DNA of 7,259 bases from JAGMDK01 sp023128695 (GCA_030628805.1 DAOVQG010000243.1:1-7259); one strand, 5' to 3'. Counted from the first letter of the stretch, positions 1 through 6,026 are shown. The notes: generated from the letters alone by a model not told the origin. Made by a program: numbers and translations.

Positions 1-105
1 CAGCAATCAGCATTCAGCGGTCAGCAATCAGCATTCAGCGGTCAGCAATCAGCTTTCAGCGGTCAGCAATCAGCATTCAGCGGTCAGCAATCAGCTTTCA
101 GCGGT
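1..105. repeat. Five tandem 21-bp repeats built from a 7-bp heptad (CAGCNNT)
   Basis: Five contiguous 21-bp copies fill this stretch. Each copy is three heptads: CAGCAAT, then CAGCATT or CAGCTTT, then CAGCGGT. Copies 1, 2 and 4 are identical. Copies 3 and 5 share one A-to-T change in the middle heptad. The array may begin before the window. A degenerate continuation (CGGCTTT and following) is visible after 105. There are no unique spacers, so it is not a CRISPR array. No open frame or promoter is apparent in it. It is a short tandemly repeated heptad array of unknown role. Confidence 0.95.
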
Positions 106-210
106 CGGCTTTTACGCTGATTAGCGAGTAAGTACTTAACCTCAGTCATGTGCTCAGGCTGCTCCGAATAACACGCTATTTGTAACATTTACCGGTTGAA
201 CGCTCGACTT

Positions 211-245
211 TCGGCTGATCGCTGATTGCTGACCGCTGAATGCTT
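211..245. repeat. Inverted copy of the upstream heptad repeat
   Basis: This segment carries the heptads in the opposite orientation (ANNGCTG: ATCGCTG, ATTGCTG, ACCGCTG, AATGCT). Bases 221-244 are a perfect reverse complement of bases 9-32, and most of the same match recurs in later copies of the array. The two arms enclose about 100 bp that hold no gene I can see, only a 10-bp palindrome at 129-138 (TAAGTACTTA). Transcribed or single-stranded DNA could fold into a long stem. Confidence 0.9.
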
Positions 246-284
246 ACGATGCCACAAGAAATGGTCATACCCGGCAGTACTCTC

Positions 285-313
285 TTGACGCCTGGGCCGC
301 TCTCGCTTAAGAT
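285..313 (+). promoter_or_regulatory. Sigma70-type promoter for the B12 riboswitch operon
   Basis: A -35 box TTGACG at 285-290 (5 of 6 consensus matches) and a -10 box TAAGAT at 308-313 (4 of 6) are separated by exactly 17 nt. The predicted transcription start, about 320, falls at the 5' edge of the cobalamin aptamer. That placement makes this assignment stronger than a bare box match. The start site itself is inferred. Confidence 0.65.
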
Positions 314-320
314 TATGCTT

Positions 321-535
321 GGTTACTGGTGTCCGGCCGCTCGGTGTGGCCGGAAGAATAGGGAATCCGGTGTAAGACCGGAACGGCCCCGCCGCTGTGA
401 CCGGGAACGAACGCTGCACCTTGGTCATTGGCCCGCCGAGCGCGGGTTGAGAAGACGCAGCTAGTAGGCTGTTTTGTGATTTCAGATTTGAGATCACAGA
501 GCACGCCCGGAAGTCAGAAGACCTGCCAGATAGAC
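321..535 (+). ncRNA. Cobalamin (adenosylcobalamin-class) riboswitch aptamer
   Basis: Several diagnostic elements of the cobalamin riboswitch are present in order. A 5' hairpin pairs CCGGCC (333-338) with GGCCGG (348-353). Next come the core motif around 363-405, including AATCCGGTG, ACCGGAACGG and CCGCCGCTGTGACCGGG, then the CATTGGCCCG...CGGGTTGAGAAG segment (426-454). The B12 box AGTCAGAAGACCTGCC lies at 512-527. The variable arm before the B12 box is long and contains its own hairpin, TGTGAT (475-480) with ATCACA (493-498). CTGG at 326-329 can pair with CCAG around 525-529 to close the aptamer. In this family, bound cobalamin normally represses downstream expression. The regulated genes are inferred to be the three that follow on the same strand. 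Confidence 0.95.
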
Positions 536-545
536 CTATCGTCGG

Positions 546-587
546 GTAGCCTTCGCGGGAAGGTACGGTGATCACGTCGGCGTTTTT
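546..587 (+). promoter_or_regulatory. Candidate expression platform of the riboswitch
   Basis: Directly after the aptamer, 546-566 can form an 8-bp stem with one bulge and a GCGG loop. It can be extended by weaker pairing between 538-543 and 567-572. A run of five T lies at 583-587, about ten bases after the extended stem, so this is not a clean intrinsic terminator. The first good ribosome binding site is about 200 nt further on. Control by transcription attenuation is therefore easier to picture than direct occlusion of the ribosome binding site, but neither is demonstrated. Confidence 0.3.
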
Positions 588-641
588 CTCTCCTTCTTCC
601 CTCGTGCTCAGTGACCGTGAGCGTTTGTGCGGCCATGAAGA

Positions 642-665
642 GCCGCGGGCTTCAGCCCGCGCGGC
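642..665. repeat. Palindromic element with GGCTTCAGCC core in the leader
   Basis: GCGGGCT (645-651) pairs perfectly with AGCCCGC (654-660), and the outer GCCGC and GCGGC extend the stem with a small bulge. The core resembles the palindrome at 5241-5261, suggesting a dispersed intergenic repeat family. It lies in the untranslated leader between the riboswitch and the first gene. The rest of 588-780 shows nothing I can assign, and the short frames there do not look like proteins. Confidence 0.6.
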
Positions 666-782
666 CTTTCGATCGCCGAACCGGCATCAGTTTGCGCCCG
701 GTCATTCGGATCGCGGAGACGAATCCACGCGCCCACCTGAACCTGCTGGCGAACGCGGCTGCCCGACTGGTATCTCGCCTAG

Positions 783-788
783 AGGAGG
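783..788 (+). promoter_or_regulatory. Strong Shine-Dalgarno for the PEP-CTERM gene
   Basis: AGGAGG lies 6 nt upstream of the ATG at 795. It decides that start over other in-frame or overlapping starts and shows that the first gene after the riboswitch is independently and efficiently translated. Confidence 0.85.
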
Positions 789-794
789 TTTGAG

Positions 795-1859
795 ATGCGG
801 ATGAATGGAGCTTGGTTTGCTAGTAGTTGGTTGGCTTTGGCATCAATCACAGGAGGATCAGCGGTCGCGGCGCTCGAATTCACGCCGGCGGCGGGCTATA
901 TCGCCGGCGAGGTCTGGTCCGGCCCCGGCGCGGCCCACTTCGCCGTCGAGAGCGGCAGTTACTACATCTATGGCGCTGAGGAGGTGGCACCGGATCAATG
1001 GCAAAACGTCGTCCGGCAATATGACGGCGTCGGGACCATCGAGATCGCCCGCTCGTCGACGTACGCCACGGACGCGTATTTCCCGGACGCCATCACCGTG
1101 GCGGGCGGCGACGTCTATTGGGCCCATGCGCAGTCCTTCACCGCCGGCGGGGCCGCGAACCTGTACAAGTCGTGGTTCGACGGCGGCACCTGGAACACGA
1201 CGCAAGTGCTCGACGAGTCCGCCGACATCAACGTCTACAGCCTCAGCACCGACGGCGACAACGTCTTCGGCGTCGGTCTCGACAACAACGGCAGCAACGT
1301 CGCTTTCTATCTCGACGACAGCGAGAACTACAACGTGCTGGCCGAGCTTCCCGCCGACGCCAGCGGGGGCTCGGGCTTCGATCCGGCGGGTAACTTCTTC
1401 GCCGGGGCCTGGAGCGTGGGCGGGGATTGGTGCGACCACATGTACGAGTTTTCCGCCCAGCAGGTGGCCGACCGGCTGGCGGGAACGCAAGCAACCCCCT
1501 ATGCCGCCGGGGATGCGCTGGCCGATTACATTGTCCCTGGCAACGCCTCGGCCGTGATGGAGTCGGATGGAGCCAACCTGTTCGGCGTGGAATACAACGC
1601 CACGTGGAGCGGCACGAACCCGTATGCGTTCGATCTGGCCGACGGCACGGCTACATCGCTGGGCACCCTGTCAGGTGCCGCGACCACGGTATCCACTGAT
1701 ATGTACTACCGCGCTGGTGACATCTACTTCATGGGCAAAGACGACTGGGGCACCGGCGGCGAAGCCGTCATCTACCGCTTGGTGCCGGAGCCGGCAACGT
1801 TGTTCATGTTGGCGAGCGGCGCACTGCTGCTGAGGCGGCGGCGGCGGCGCGGCAATTGA
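795..1859 (+). CDS. Secreted PEP-CTERM protein, possible beta-propeller, under B12 riboswitch
   Basis: A 354-aa exported protein. Residues 1-25 form a signal peptide with a likely cut near AVA-A (23-26). The body has recurring beta-strand-like segments separated by Gly/Asp-rich turns, for example around 96-110 (DAITVAGGDVYW), 147-173, 193-206 and 253-283. This suggests a propeller-type fold, though blade number cannot be fixed by eye. The C-terminus is a textbook PEP-CTERM signal: VPEP at 330-333, a hydrophobic stretch 335-346, and six arginines at 347-352. Such tails are recognised by an exosortase and direct proteins to the envelope. The gene is first after the cobalamin riboswitch. By context it could play the part that the propeller BtuG plays in Bacteroides surface B12 capture, but I see no specific sequence proof. 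The start is fixed by AGGAGG at 783-788. Confidence 0.85.
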   Translation: MRMNGAWFASSWLALASITGGSAVAALEFTPAAGYIAGEVWSGPGAAHFAVESGSYYIYGAEEVAPDQWQNVVRQYDGVGTIEIARSSTYATDAYFPDAITVAGGDVYWAHAQSFTAGGAANLYKSWFDGGTWNTTQVLDESADINVYSLSTDGDNVFGVGLDNNGSNVAFYLDDSENYNVLAELPADASGGSGFDPAGNFFAGAWSVGGDWCDHMYEFSAQQVADRLAGTQATPYAAGDALADYIVPGNASAVMESDGANLFGVEYNATWSGTNPYAFDLADGTATSLGTLSGAATTVSTDMYYRAGDIYFMGKDDWGTGGEAVIYRLVPEPATLFMLASGALLLRRRRRRGN

Positions 1860-1910
1860 GGTGCTCTCTAGTGTTGTGTCACACCTCATTTTTCAGGCAA
1901 TGCGTTGGCC

Positions 1911-1981
1911 GTGTGCCACTGCTCTTGAGTGGGTGCCCCATCCCGTTTCGCTCGCCGAGAGGCGAGCGAACGGGGTGGGGG
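1911..1981. repeat. Long intergenic hairpin element inside the operon
   Basis: Two hairpins stand side by side. The first pairs CCACT (1916-1920) with AGTGG (1928-1932). The second is long: the left arm 1936-1956 pairs with the right arm 1961-1980 around a GAGA loop, with one bulged T and one G-U pair in about 20 bp. There is no T-run afterwards, so it is not a standard terminator. It occupies the gap between the first and second genes and may stabilise or partly block the transcript. From memory, similar GGGTGCCCCATCC-type elements are dispersed in planctomycete genomes. Confidence 0.75.
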
Positions 1982-2010
1982 ACGGAACTAATTTGGCGCA
2001 GGGATATCTG

Positions 2011-3141
2011 ATGAGAAACTCCAGCTTTATTCCAATTGTTGCAGCTTTCTTCCTGGCTGCCGGCAGTGTCTCTGTACGCGCTCAGAGCCCTTTTGCAACA
2101 AACGTGATCGACTTCGACCCCGCCCCGGGCCAGTGGGTCAACGACGACCTCTACAACGCCCCGATCCGGGCACTCAACTCGCCGCTGGGTGACAACCCGT
2201 CCGAGCCGAACAATGACTCGCTGGTTTCGCTCGGCGGGTTCGGCGGTTCAATCACGCTGGCCTTCGATCACACCGTGTTGGATGACGCCGCCAATCCCTT
2301 CGGTCTCGACGCCATCGTGTACGGCAATGCCCTATGGGTTAGCGGGAATTCCAACCGCAAATGGGGCGAATGCGGCGTGATCGAGATCAGCCGGGACGTA
2401 AACAGCAACGGGCTGGCCGACGATCCGTGGTATTTGATCCCCGGCTCACACATCGAGCCGTCCCCTAGCCAATACGAAGTGCACACCTGGGACGACGATA
2501 TCGCCGATTCGACCTGGCCGCCATTTTCGCCGCCGGCGGACGAGTCGTGGATACCGCCCGGCCACAGCGGCGTCTGGACCACCGCCGGCTATCACCTCCC
2601 GGCCGAGTTCTTCGAGACTATCATCATGGAGAACCCCAACGGGCCGGATGCGGAGGAGGAAGGCGTCTTCGGGTACGCCGACTTTTCGCCGACTCAGGGT
2701 CTGCCCCCCGGCGAGGACGCGGAAACATTCTATGCCCGCCCGGACAACCCGTTTGCGGTCGGCCTGACCCCGGGCAGCGGCGGCGGCGATGGGTTCGACA
2801 TCGCCTGGGCGGTGGAGCCCGGCACGTGGCAGCCCGCCAACCTCGCCGGCTTCGATTTCATCCGCATCACCACCGGCGTCGATCTGGTGGTCATCGATCC
2901 CCCCTTCGGTGAGCTATCGACGGAGATCGATGCGGTGGCCGATGTCGCCGAAGGCCAGTTCGGAGACGCCGAGAACGATGGCGACATCGACCTGGACGAT
3001 TTCGCGATCTTTCACGATTGCTTCCACGGCCCGGACGCGAGAGCCCCTTCGAGTCCCTGCCGGGTGATGGACTTCGATCAAGATACGGACGTAGACCTAG
3101 GTGATTACGCTGAATTTCAGGCGGCCTTCACCGGCCCGTAA
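2011..3141 (+). CDS. Secreted cell-surface protein of B12-locus type with dockerin-like tail
   Basis: A 376-aa exported protein. ATG 2011 is chosen because AGGGA lies 6 nt before it and a clear signal peptide follows (residues 1-24, cut at VRA-Q). An in-frame GTG at 1861 would translate the hairpin repeat and bury the signal. The body (about 27-312) contains the segments VYGNA (103-107), SRDVNSNGLADDPWYLIPGS (127-146), a GYADFSP stretch (221-227) and GLTPGSGGGDGFDIAWAV (251-268). It ends in an STEIDAVADV stretch (303-312). I recall the same pattern in PKD-type 'cell surface proteins' of Bacteroidetes B12 loci, which would fit the riboswitch upstream. The tail has two Asp-rich loops (319-330 and 354-365), each followed by a short FxxFxxxF/YxxFxxxF-like helix, as in dockerin type I calcium-binding repeats. 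Molecular function is unknown; cobalamin or cobinamide binding is inference. Confidence 0.85.
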   Translation: MRNSSFIPIVAAFFLAAGSVSVRAQSPFATNVIDFDPAPGQWVNDDLYNAPIRALNSPLGDNPSEPNNDSLVSLGGFGGSITLAFDHTVLDDAANPFGLDAIVYGNALWVSGNSNRKWGECGVIEISRDVNSNGLADDPWYLIPGSHIEPSPSQYEVHTWDDDIADSTWPPFSPPADESWIPPGHSGVWTTAGYHLPAEFFETIIMENPNGPDAEEEGVFGYADFSPTQGLPPGEDAETFYARPDNPFAVGLTPGSGGGDGFDIAWAVEPGTWQPANLAGFDFIRITTGVDLVVIDPPFGELSTEIDAVADVAEGQFGDAENDGDIDLDDFAIFHDCFHGPDARAPSSPCRVMDFDQDTDVDLGDYAEFQAAFTGP

Positions 3142-3155
3142 GGGATACCTGGGCA

Positions 3156-3983
3156 ATGGTGCAACTTCGGCGTTGTCAATGCCATGAGCACCGCTCCGGC
3201 GGCTTCACGCTGCTCGAACTGCTGGTCGCCGTGGCCATCATCGCTCTTCTGCTGTCGATTCTCCTGCCAACCCTGGGGCGGGCTCGCCAGCAGGCCCGCA
3301 CGGCCGTCTGCGCTTCGAATGTCCGCCAACTGGCCATCGCAAACACGGCGTACTCGTCCGACGACAAGGGACACTACTGTCCGGCCGCCGTCCGGATACA
3401 AACCGAGAATCTGCACCGCTGGCACGGGACCCGCCGGACGGTTGCTGAACCGTTTGATCCCCAGCACGGCCCGTTAGTGCCCTACCTGGGAGTCGAGGAA
3501 GGGATTCGCGCCTGCCCGTCGTTCCGGGAGTTCGTGACGGAAGGTGAAGCCCCGTTTGAAAAAGGCGGCGGCGGCTACGGCTATAACCAGGCCTATGTCG
3601 GCCGCGTCCTCCGGAGGAAGAGCAACAATTCTTTCGAGTTGCTGACGGACGAGCAGGGCGTGATGAGTGAACGAGTCCGGCGGCCCGCGGAAACGCTAAT
3701 GTTTGCCGACACAGCATTCGCGGCGGTCGCGCGGGGCGTAATCGAGTACAGCTTCGCCGAGCCGCGCTTTCACCCGCAATATGTCCATTTCCAGGCTCGG
3801 ATGGACCCGTCCATACATTTTCGGCACAACGGGCAAGTCAACGTCGCCTGGTGTGACGGCCATGTGAACCGCCGGCTCAGGAGTTTCACCTGGAAGAGCA
3901 TCTGTTACGATGGCGATCCCGCGCGCGAAAACCTGGGCTGGTTCGGTCAAAATGACGATAATAGTTACTTTGACCTGGAATAG
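3156..3983 (+). CDS. Prepilin-like (type II pseudopilin) H-x9-DG protein
   Basis: A 275-aa protein. The short leader ends at Gly16 and is followed by FTLLELLVAVAIIALLLSIL, a typical prepilin peptidase site with Glu at mature position 5 and a single hydrophobic helix (17-39). The large C-terminal domain carries H224-x9-D234-G235, the H-x9-DG signature of the very numerous planctomycete pseudopilin-like proteins. The start at 3156 follows AGGGA at 3141-3145, a rather long 10-nt spacing. The gene begins 14 nt after the previous stop, so the two are almost surely co-transcribed. In the family these proteins sit in the cytoplasmic membrane or in pilus-like fibres after processing by PilD-type peptidase. 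Which substrate this one handles is unknown; its position in a B12-controlled unit suggests a role linked to surface B12 proteins. Cysteines occur at 7, 9, 52, 75, 120, 233 and 250. Confidence 0.88.
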   Translation: MVQLRRCQCHEHRSGGFTLLELLVAVAIIALLLSILLPTLGRARQQARTAVCASNVRQLAIANTAYSSDDKGHYCPAAVRIQTENLHRWHGTRRTVAEPFDPQHGPLVPYLGVEEGIRACPSFREFVTEGEAPFEKGGGGYGYNQAYVGRVLRRKSNNSFELLTDEQGVMSERVRRPAETLMFADTAFAAVARGVIEYSFAEPRFHPQYVHFQARMDPSIHFRHNGQVNVAWCDGHVNRRLRSFTWKSICYDGDPARENLGWFGQNDDNSYFDLE

Positions 3984-4029
3984 CCGTCCGTCGAAAATTG
4001 TGGCCTCCAACTGTCCCTGCCGAAGCGGA

Positions 4030-4058
4030 TTGATTTCCGCTCTCGCCGGACCTATCCT
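4030..4058 (+). promoter_or_regulatory. Weak candidate promoter for the Trm112-like and phosphoesterase genes
   Basis: TTGATT (4030-4035) and TATCCT (4053-4058) are separated by 17 nt, each matching 4 of 6 consensus bases. A small hairpin, GCGGA (4025-4029) with TCCGC (4036-4040), overlaps the -35 box. The position fits a new transcription unit starting after the pseudopilin gene. Evidence is limited to the boxes. Confidence 0.3.
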
Positions 4059-4099
4059 AAAGGCATCAGGGGCTGTGGCCGGGAAGTAATGGAGAGCCG

Positions 4100-4279
4100 A
4101 TGCCGTCGATCAGTCCGGAATTGCTCGCCATACTCGTTTGTCCGGTCACGGAATGCCATGGTGCGCTGGAACAGCATGACGAGCGGCTGGTTTGTGTGCG
4201 GTGCGGCCGGCGTTACCGGATCGAAGAAGGCTGGCCGGTGCTGATACCCGAGGAAGCCGAGCCGCCGGAGGAGTCCTGA
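4100..4279 (+). CDS. Trm112/UPF0434 family small zinc-ribbon protein
   Basis: A 59-aa protein. It starts with SPELLAILVCP (5-15), has a first cysteine pair C14-x4-C19, then LVCVRCGRRYRIEEGWPVLI (30-49) with the second pair C32-x2-C35, and ends with an EEA-type acidic tail. This is the layout of the Trm112/UPF0434 (YcaR) family, whose normal length is about 60 residues. Eukaryotic and archaeal Trm112 activate methyltransferases; bacterial members are poorly characterised. The first pair has four residues between cysteines rather than the two I expect in zinc-binding members. The start is supported by GGAG at 4091-4094, five nt upstream. The metallophosphoesterase gene follows after 12 nt, so the two are probably one operon. 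Confidence 0.88.
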   Translation: MPSISPELLAILVCPVTECHGALEQHDERLVCVRCGRRYRIEEGWPVLIPEEAEPPEES

Positions 4280-4291
4280 GCGACGCCTGCA

Positions 4292-5128
4292 ATGAACAAC
4301 CATAAGAATTTCGCCATCATCAGTGACATCCACGCGAACCTGGAGGCTCTCGAAGCGGTTCTCGCCGACCTCGCGGAGCGGGGGATCAGGGAGATCGTCT
4401 GTCTCGGCGACATCGTGGGCTACGGTGCCAACCCCAAGGAATGTCTCGATCTGGTCCGGGAGCGGTGCCGGGTCACTTTGATGGGCAACCACGACCACGC
4501 GCTGCTCTTCGAGCCGACCAACTTCAACTTGCCGGCCGAGCGGGCCTGTTACTGGACCCGCCAGCTCCTGGAGGACGAACCCGACCGCGCCCTGCGAAAC
4601 GAACGCTGGCAGTTCCTCTGCGAACTGCCCATCCGCGTCAAGGAAAAAGACGTGCTCTTCTTCCACGCCTCCCCGCGGCGTCCCATGAACGAGTACATCT
4701 TCCCCGAGGACGTGTTTACCAACCCGGGCAAGGTCATGGCGAATTTCGAGCGGCTCGACGCGCGGATGTGCTTCGTCGGGCATACGCACCAGCCCGGCGT
4801 GTTCGTCGACGACCCCTATTTCGACCCGCCCAACGAATTGCCCGACGCACCGTACTACGAACTCGAGGAGGAGCGGGCGATCGTCAACGTGGGCAGTGTC
4901 GGACAACCCCGCGATCGCGACCCGCGGGCCAGCTACGTCGTCGTCCACCGCGCGTCAGAGGCCCTCCAAACCGGCACCGAAAGCCTGGTGGCAACGGCCC
5001 TGAGTTGCAGTGTCGAGCAGATCGAGTTCGTCCGCGTCGAATACGACGTCGAGCAAGCCGTCCAGAAGATTCTGGCTGAGCCGGCCCTGGACGACCTGCT
5101 CGGCACACGCCTGTACGAGGGCCGCTGA
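4292..5128 (+). CDS. Calcineurin-like metallophosphoesterase (YfcE/MJ0936-like group)
   Basis: A 278-aa protein with the full set of metallophosphoesterase metal-binding motifs: D12-I-H14, G39-D40-x2-G43, G65-N66-H67-D68, H125 and G163-H164-T165-H166. A NVGSVGQPRDRDPRASY segment (199-215) is typical of the YfcE/MJ0936-like phosphodiesterase subgroup. These enzymes bind two divalent metal ions and cleave phosphoester bonds. The natural substrate of this one cannot be read from sequence. No signal peptide or membrane segment is visible, so it is likely cytoplasmic. The C-terminal 30-40 residues (about 240-278) are an acidic extension beyond the core. It is the second gene after the Trm112-like protein. 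A GGAGGAG stretch at the end of that gene (about 4267-4273) may serve as its ribosome binding site at a long distance. Confidence 0.92.
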   Translation: MNNHKNFAIISDIHANLEALEAVLADLAERGIREIVCLGDIVGYGANPKECLDLVRERCRVTLMGNHDHALLFEPTNFNLPAERACYWTRQLLEDEPDRALRNERWQFLCELPIRVKEKDVLFFHASPRRPMNEYIFPEDVFTNPGKVMANFERLDARMCFVGHTHQPGVFVDDPYFDPPNELPDAPYYELEEERAIVNVGSVGQPRDRDPRASYVVVHRASEALQTGTESLVATALSCSVEQIEFVRVEYDVEQAVQKILAEPALDDLLGTRLYEGR

Positions 5129-5240
5129 ATCGGAAAGCTCGCCAGACCGGAAACACTCACACTCAGCACGGTTTTTTACCGCTCGGCATTGAAATCCTCG
5201 CCGGTTACTGCTTTCATCTAGTGTCCCCTGTGGACTTGTG

Positions 5241-5261
5241 GCACAGGCTTCCAGCCTGTGT
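5241..5261. repeat. Palindromic intergenic repeat (CACAGGCTTCCAGCCTGTG)
   Basis: CACAGGCT (5242-5249) and AGCCTGTG (5253-5260) form a perfect 8-bp stem around a TCC loop. I recall closely similar sequences as very frequent intergenic elements in planctomycete genomes. Its GGCTTC(C)AGCC core is shared with the palindrome at 642-665. It lies in the 220-bp gap between the phosphoesterase and metallopeptidase-like genes, which otherwise holds nothing I can assign. Confidence 0.75.
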
Positions 5262-5348
5262 TGCCGCCGGCAATCCTGTCCTGCGCGGAGCCGAAGGAAT
5301 GCCGGTGCCGCACGGGGACCCATCAGTAGCGAGGCGAGTGGACCACGG

Positions 5349-6026
5349 ATGGACTTCCGCAACTCCACGGATCTGGACAGCGAGCGGCTGCGGCGTATGT
5401 TCGAGCGGCACACGTCGCCGTACCGGCACGACCGCTTGCAGGTGCGGGTGCGCTGGAGCCGCGGGGCGGATTTCTCGGGCACGTGCTACTATTCCGAGCA
5501 GCGCATCTTCGTCAACCTGGGGCGGGACAACGCCTATCCTTACCTGCTCGGCACGCACATCGCCAAGTCGGAGTCGAACCGGACGCACTGGTGGCGGGAG
5601 ACCTTCCGGGTAGTGATCCCCGACGCCTACCGGCTGGCGCTGTTCGTCTACCTGCACGAGTTCTATCACTACCTGGTCAAGATGGCCAAACGCAACCCGC
5701 GGCGAAAAGAGGCCATGTGCGACCGCTTCGCCACCCGGGTGCTGGTGGACGAGCATGGCTGCCGGGTGATCGATTCGCGCTGCCGACCGGTGGCGCGGCA
5801 GCGCTGGGACTTCCAGGACGTCCACGCCTTCGTCGCGGCGGCCCCCAAGATCGCGACGGCGATTGAGATGCCGGTCATCCCCAAGGACGCCACCTTATTT
5901 GACTTGCCGCCCTCCCCGCCGACGCGGGAGATTCCCGTCACGATTGTCGGGGCTCACACGGGACCGCGGCGGAAAGCGCGGGAACGCAGTCCAGACTCCG
6001 GGCGGGCCTCCTCCGGTGCAGGTTAG
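5349..6026 (+). CDS. HExxH zinc-metallopeptidase-like protein
   Basis: A 225-aa protein with a zincin signature: HEFYH at 103-107 inside a hydrophobic helix (96-110), and EAMCDRFATRVL (121-132), where Glu121 could be the third metal ligand. The arrangement recalls ImmA/IrrE-type (DUF955) or SprT-like proteins, but I cannot place it in either family. The N-terminal part (about 31-58) is beta-rich with YYSEQRIFVNLGRD (47-60). The C-terminal 45 residues are Pro/Arg/Ser-rich and probably disordered. No signal peptide or membrane segment is visible. An in-frame GTG at 5238 would begin inside the palindromic repeat and add 37 Cys/Arg-rich residues, so ATG 5349 is preferred; its ribosome binding site is weak (GAGGCG about 12 nt upstream). 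The stop is 30 bp from the end of the convergent gene. Function unknown; peptidase activity is inference. Confidence 0.75.
   Translation: MDFRNSTDLDSERLRRMFERHTSPYRHDRLQVRVRWSRGADFSGTCYYSEQRIFVNLGRDNAYPYLLGTHIAKSESNRTHWWRETFRVVIPDAYRLALFVYLHEFYHYLVKMAKRNPRRKEAMCDRFATRVLVDEHGCRVIDSRCRPVARQRWDFQDVHAFVAAAPKIATAIEMPVIPKDATLFDLPPSPPTREIPVTIVGAHTGPRRKARERSPDSGRASSGAG

Noticed and set aside
1..105. Possible CRISPR array
   Set aside because: The repeats are directly abutting 21-bp units made of 7-bp heptads, with no unique spacers between them.
189..575. 128-aa minus-strand open frame
   Set aside because: It lies across the inverted repeat, promoter and riboswitch on the opposite strand, and its product has no recognisable protein features.
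568..804. Small plus-strand frames in the leader (including 611-793)
   Set aside because: They cross the palindromic repeat, have no good ribosome binding site, and give low-complexity Arg/Pro/Ala products. They are most likely untranslated leader.
858..1490. 210-aa minus-strand and 250-aa plus-strand shadow frames over the PEP-CTERM gene
   Set aside because: Composition is Arg/Ser/Pro/Val-biased as expected of off-frame reading, and the PEP-CTERM frame has a signal peptide, a sorting tail and a strong ribosome binding site.
1861..2010. N-terminal extension of the second surface protein from GTG 1861
   Set aside because: It would translate the hairpin repeat and hide a clear signal peptide. 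ATG 2011 has a well-placed AGGGA.
4052..4948. 298-aa minus-strand open frame
   Set aside because: It is antisense to the Trm112-like and phosphoesterase genes, both of which have clear family motifs. The long antisense frame reflects high-GC codon use.
5238..5348. GTG-initiated extension of the HExxH protein
   Set aside because: It begins inside a dispersed palindromic repeat and adds a Cys/Arg-rich stretch unlike the rest of the protein.
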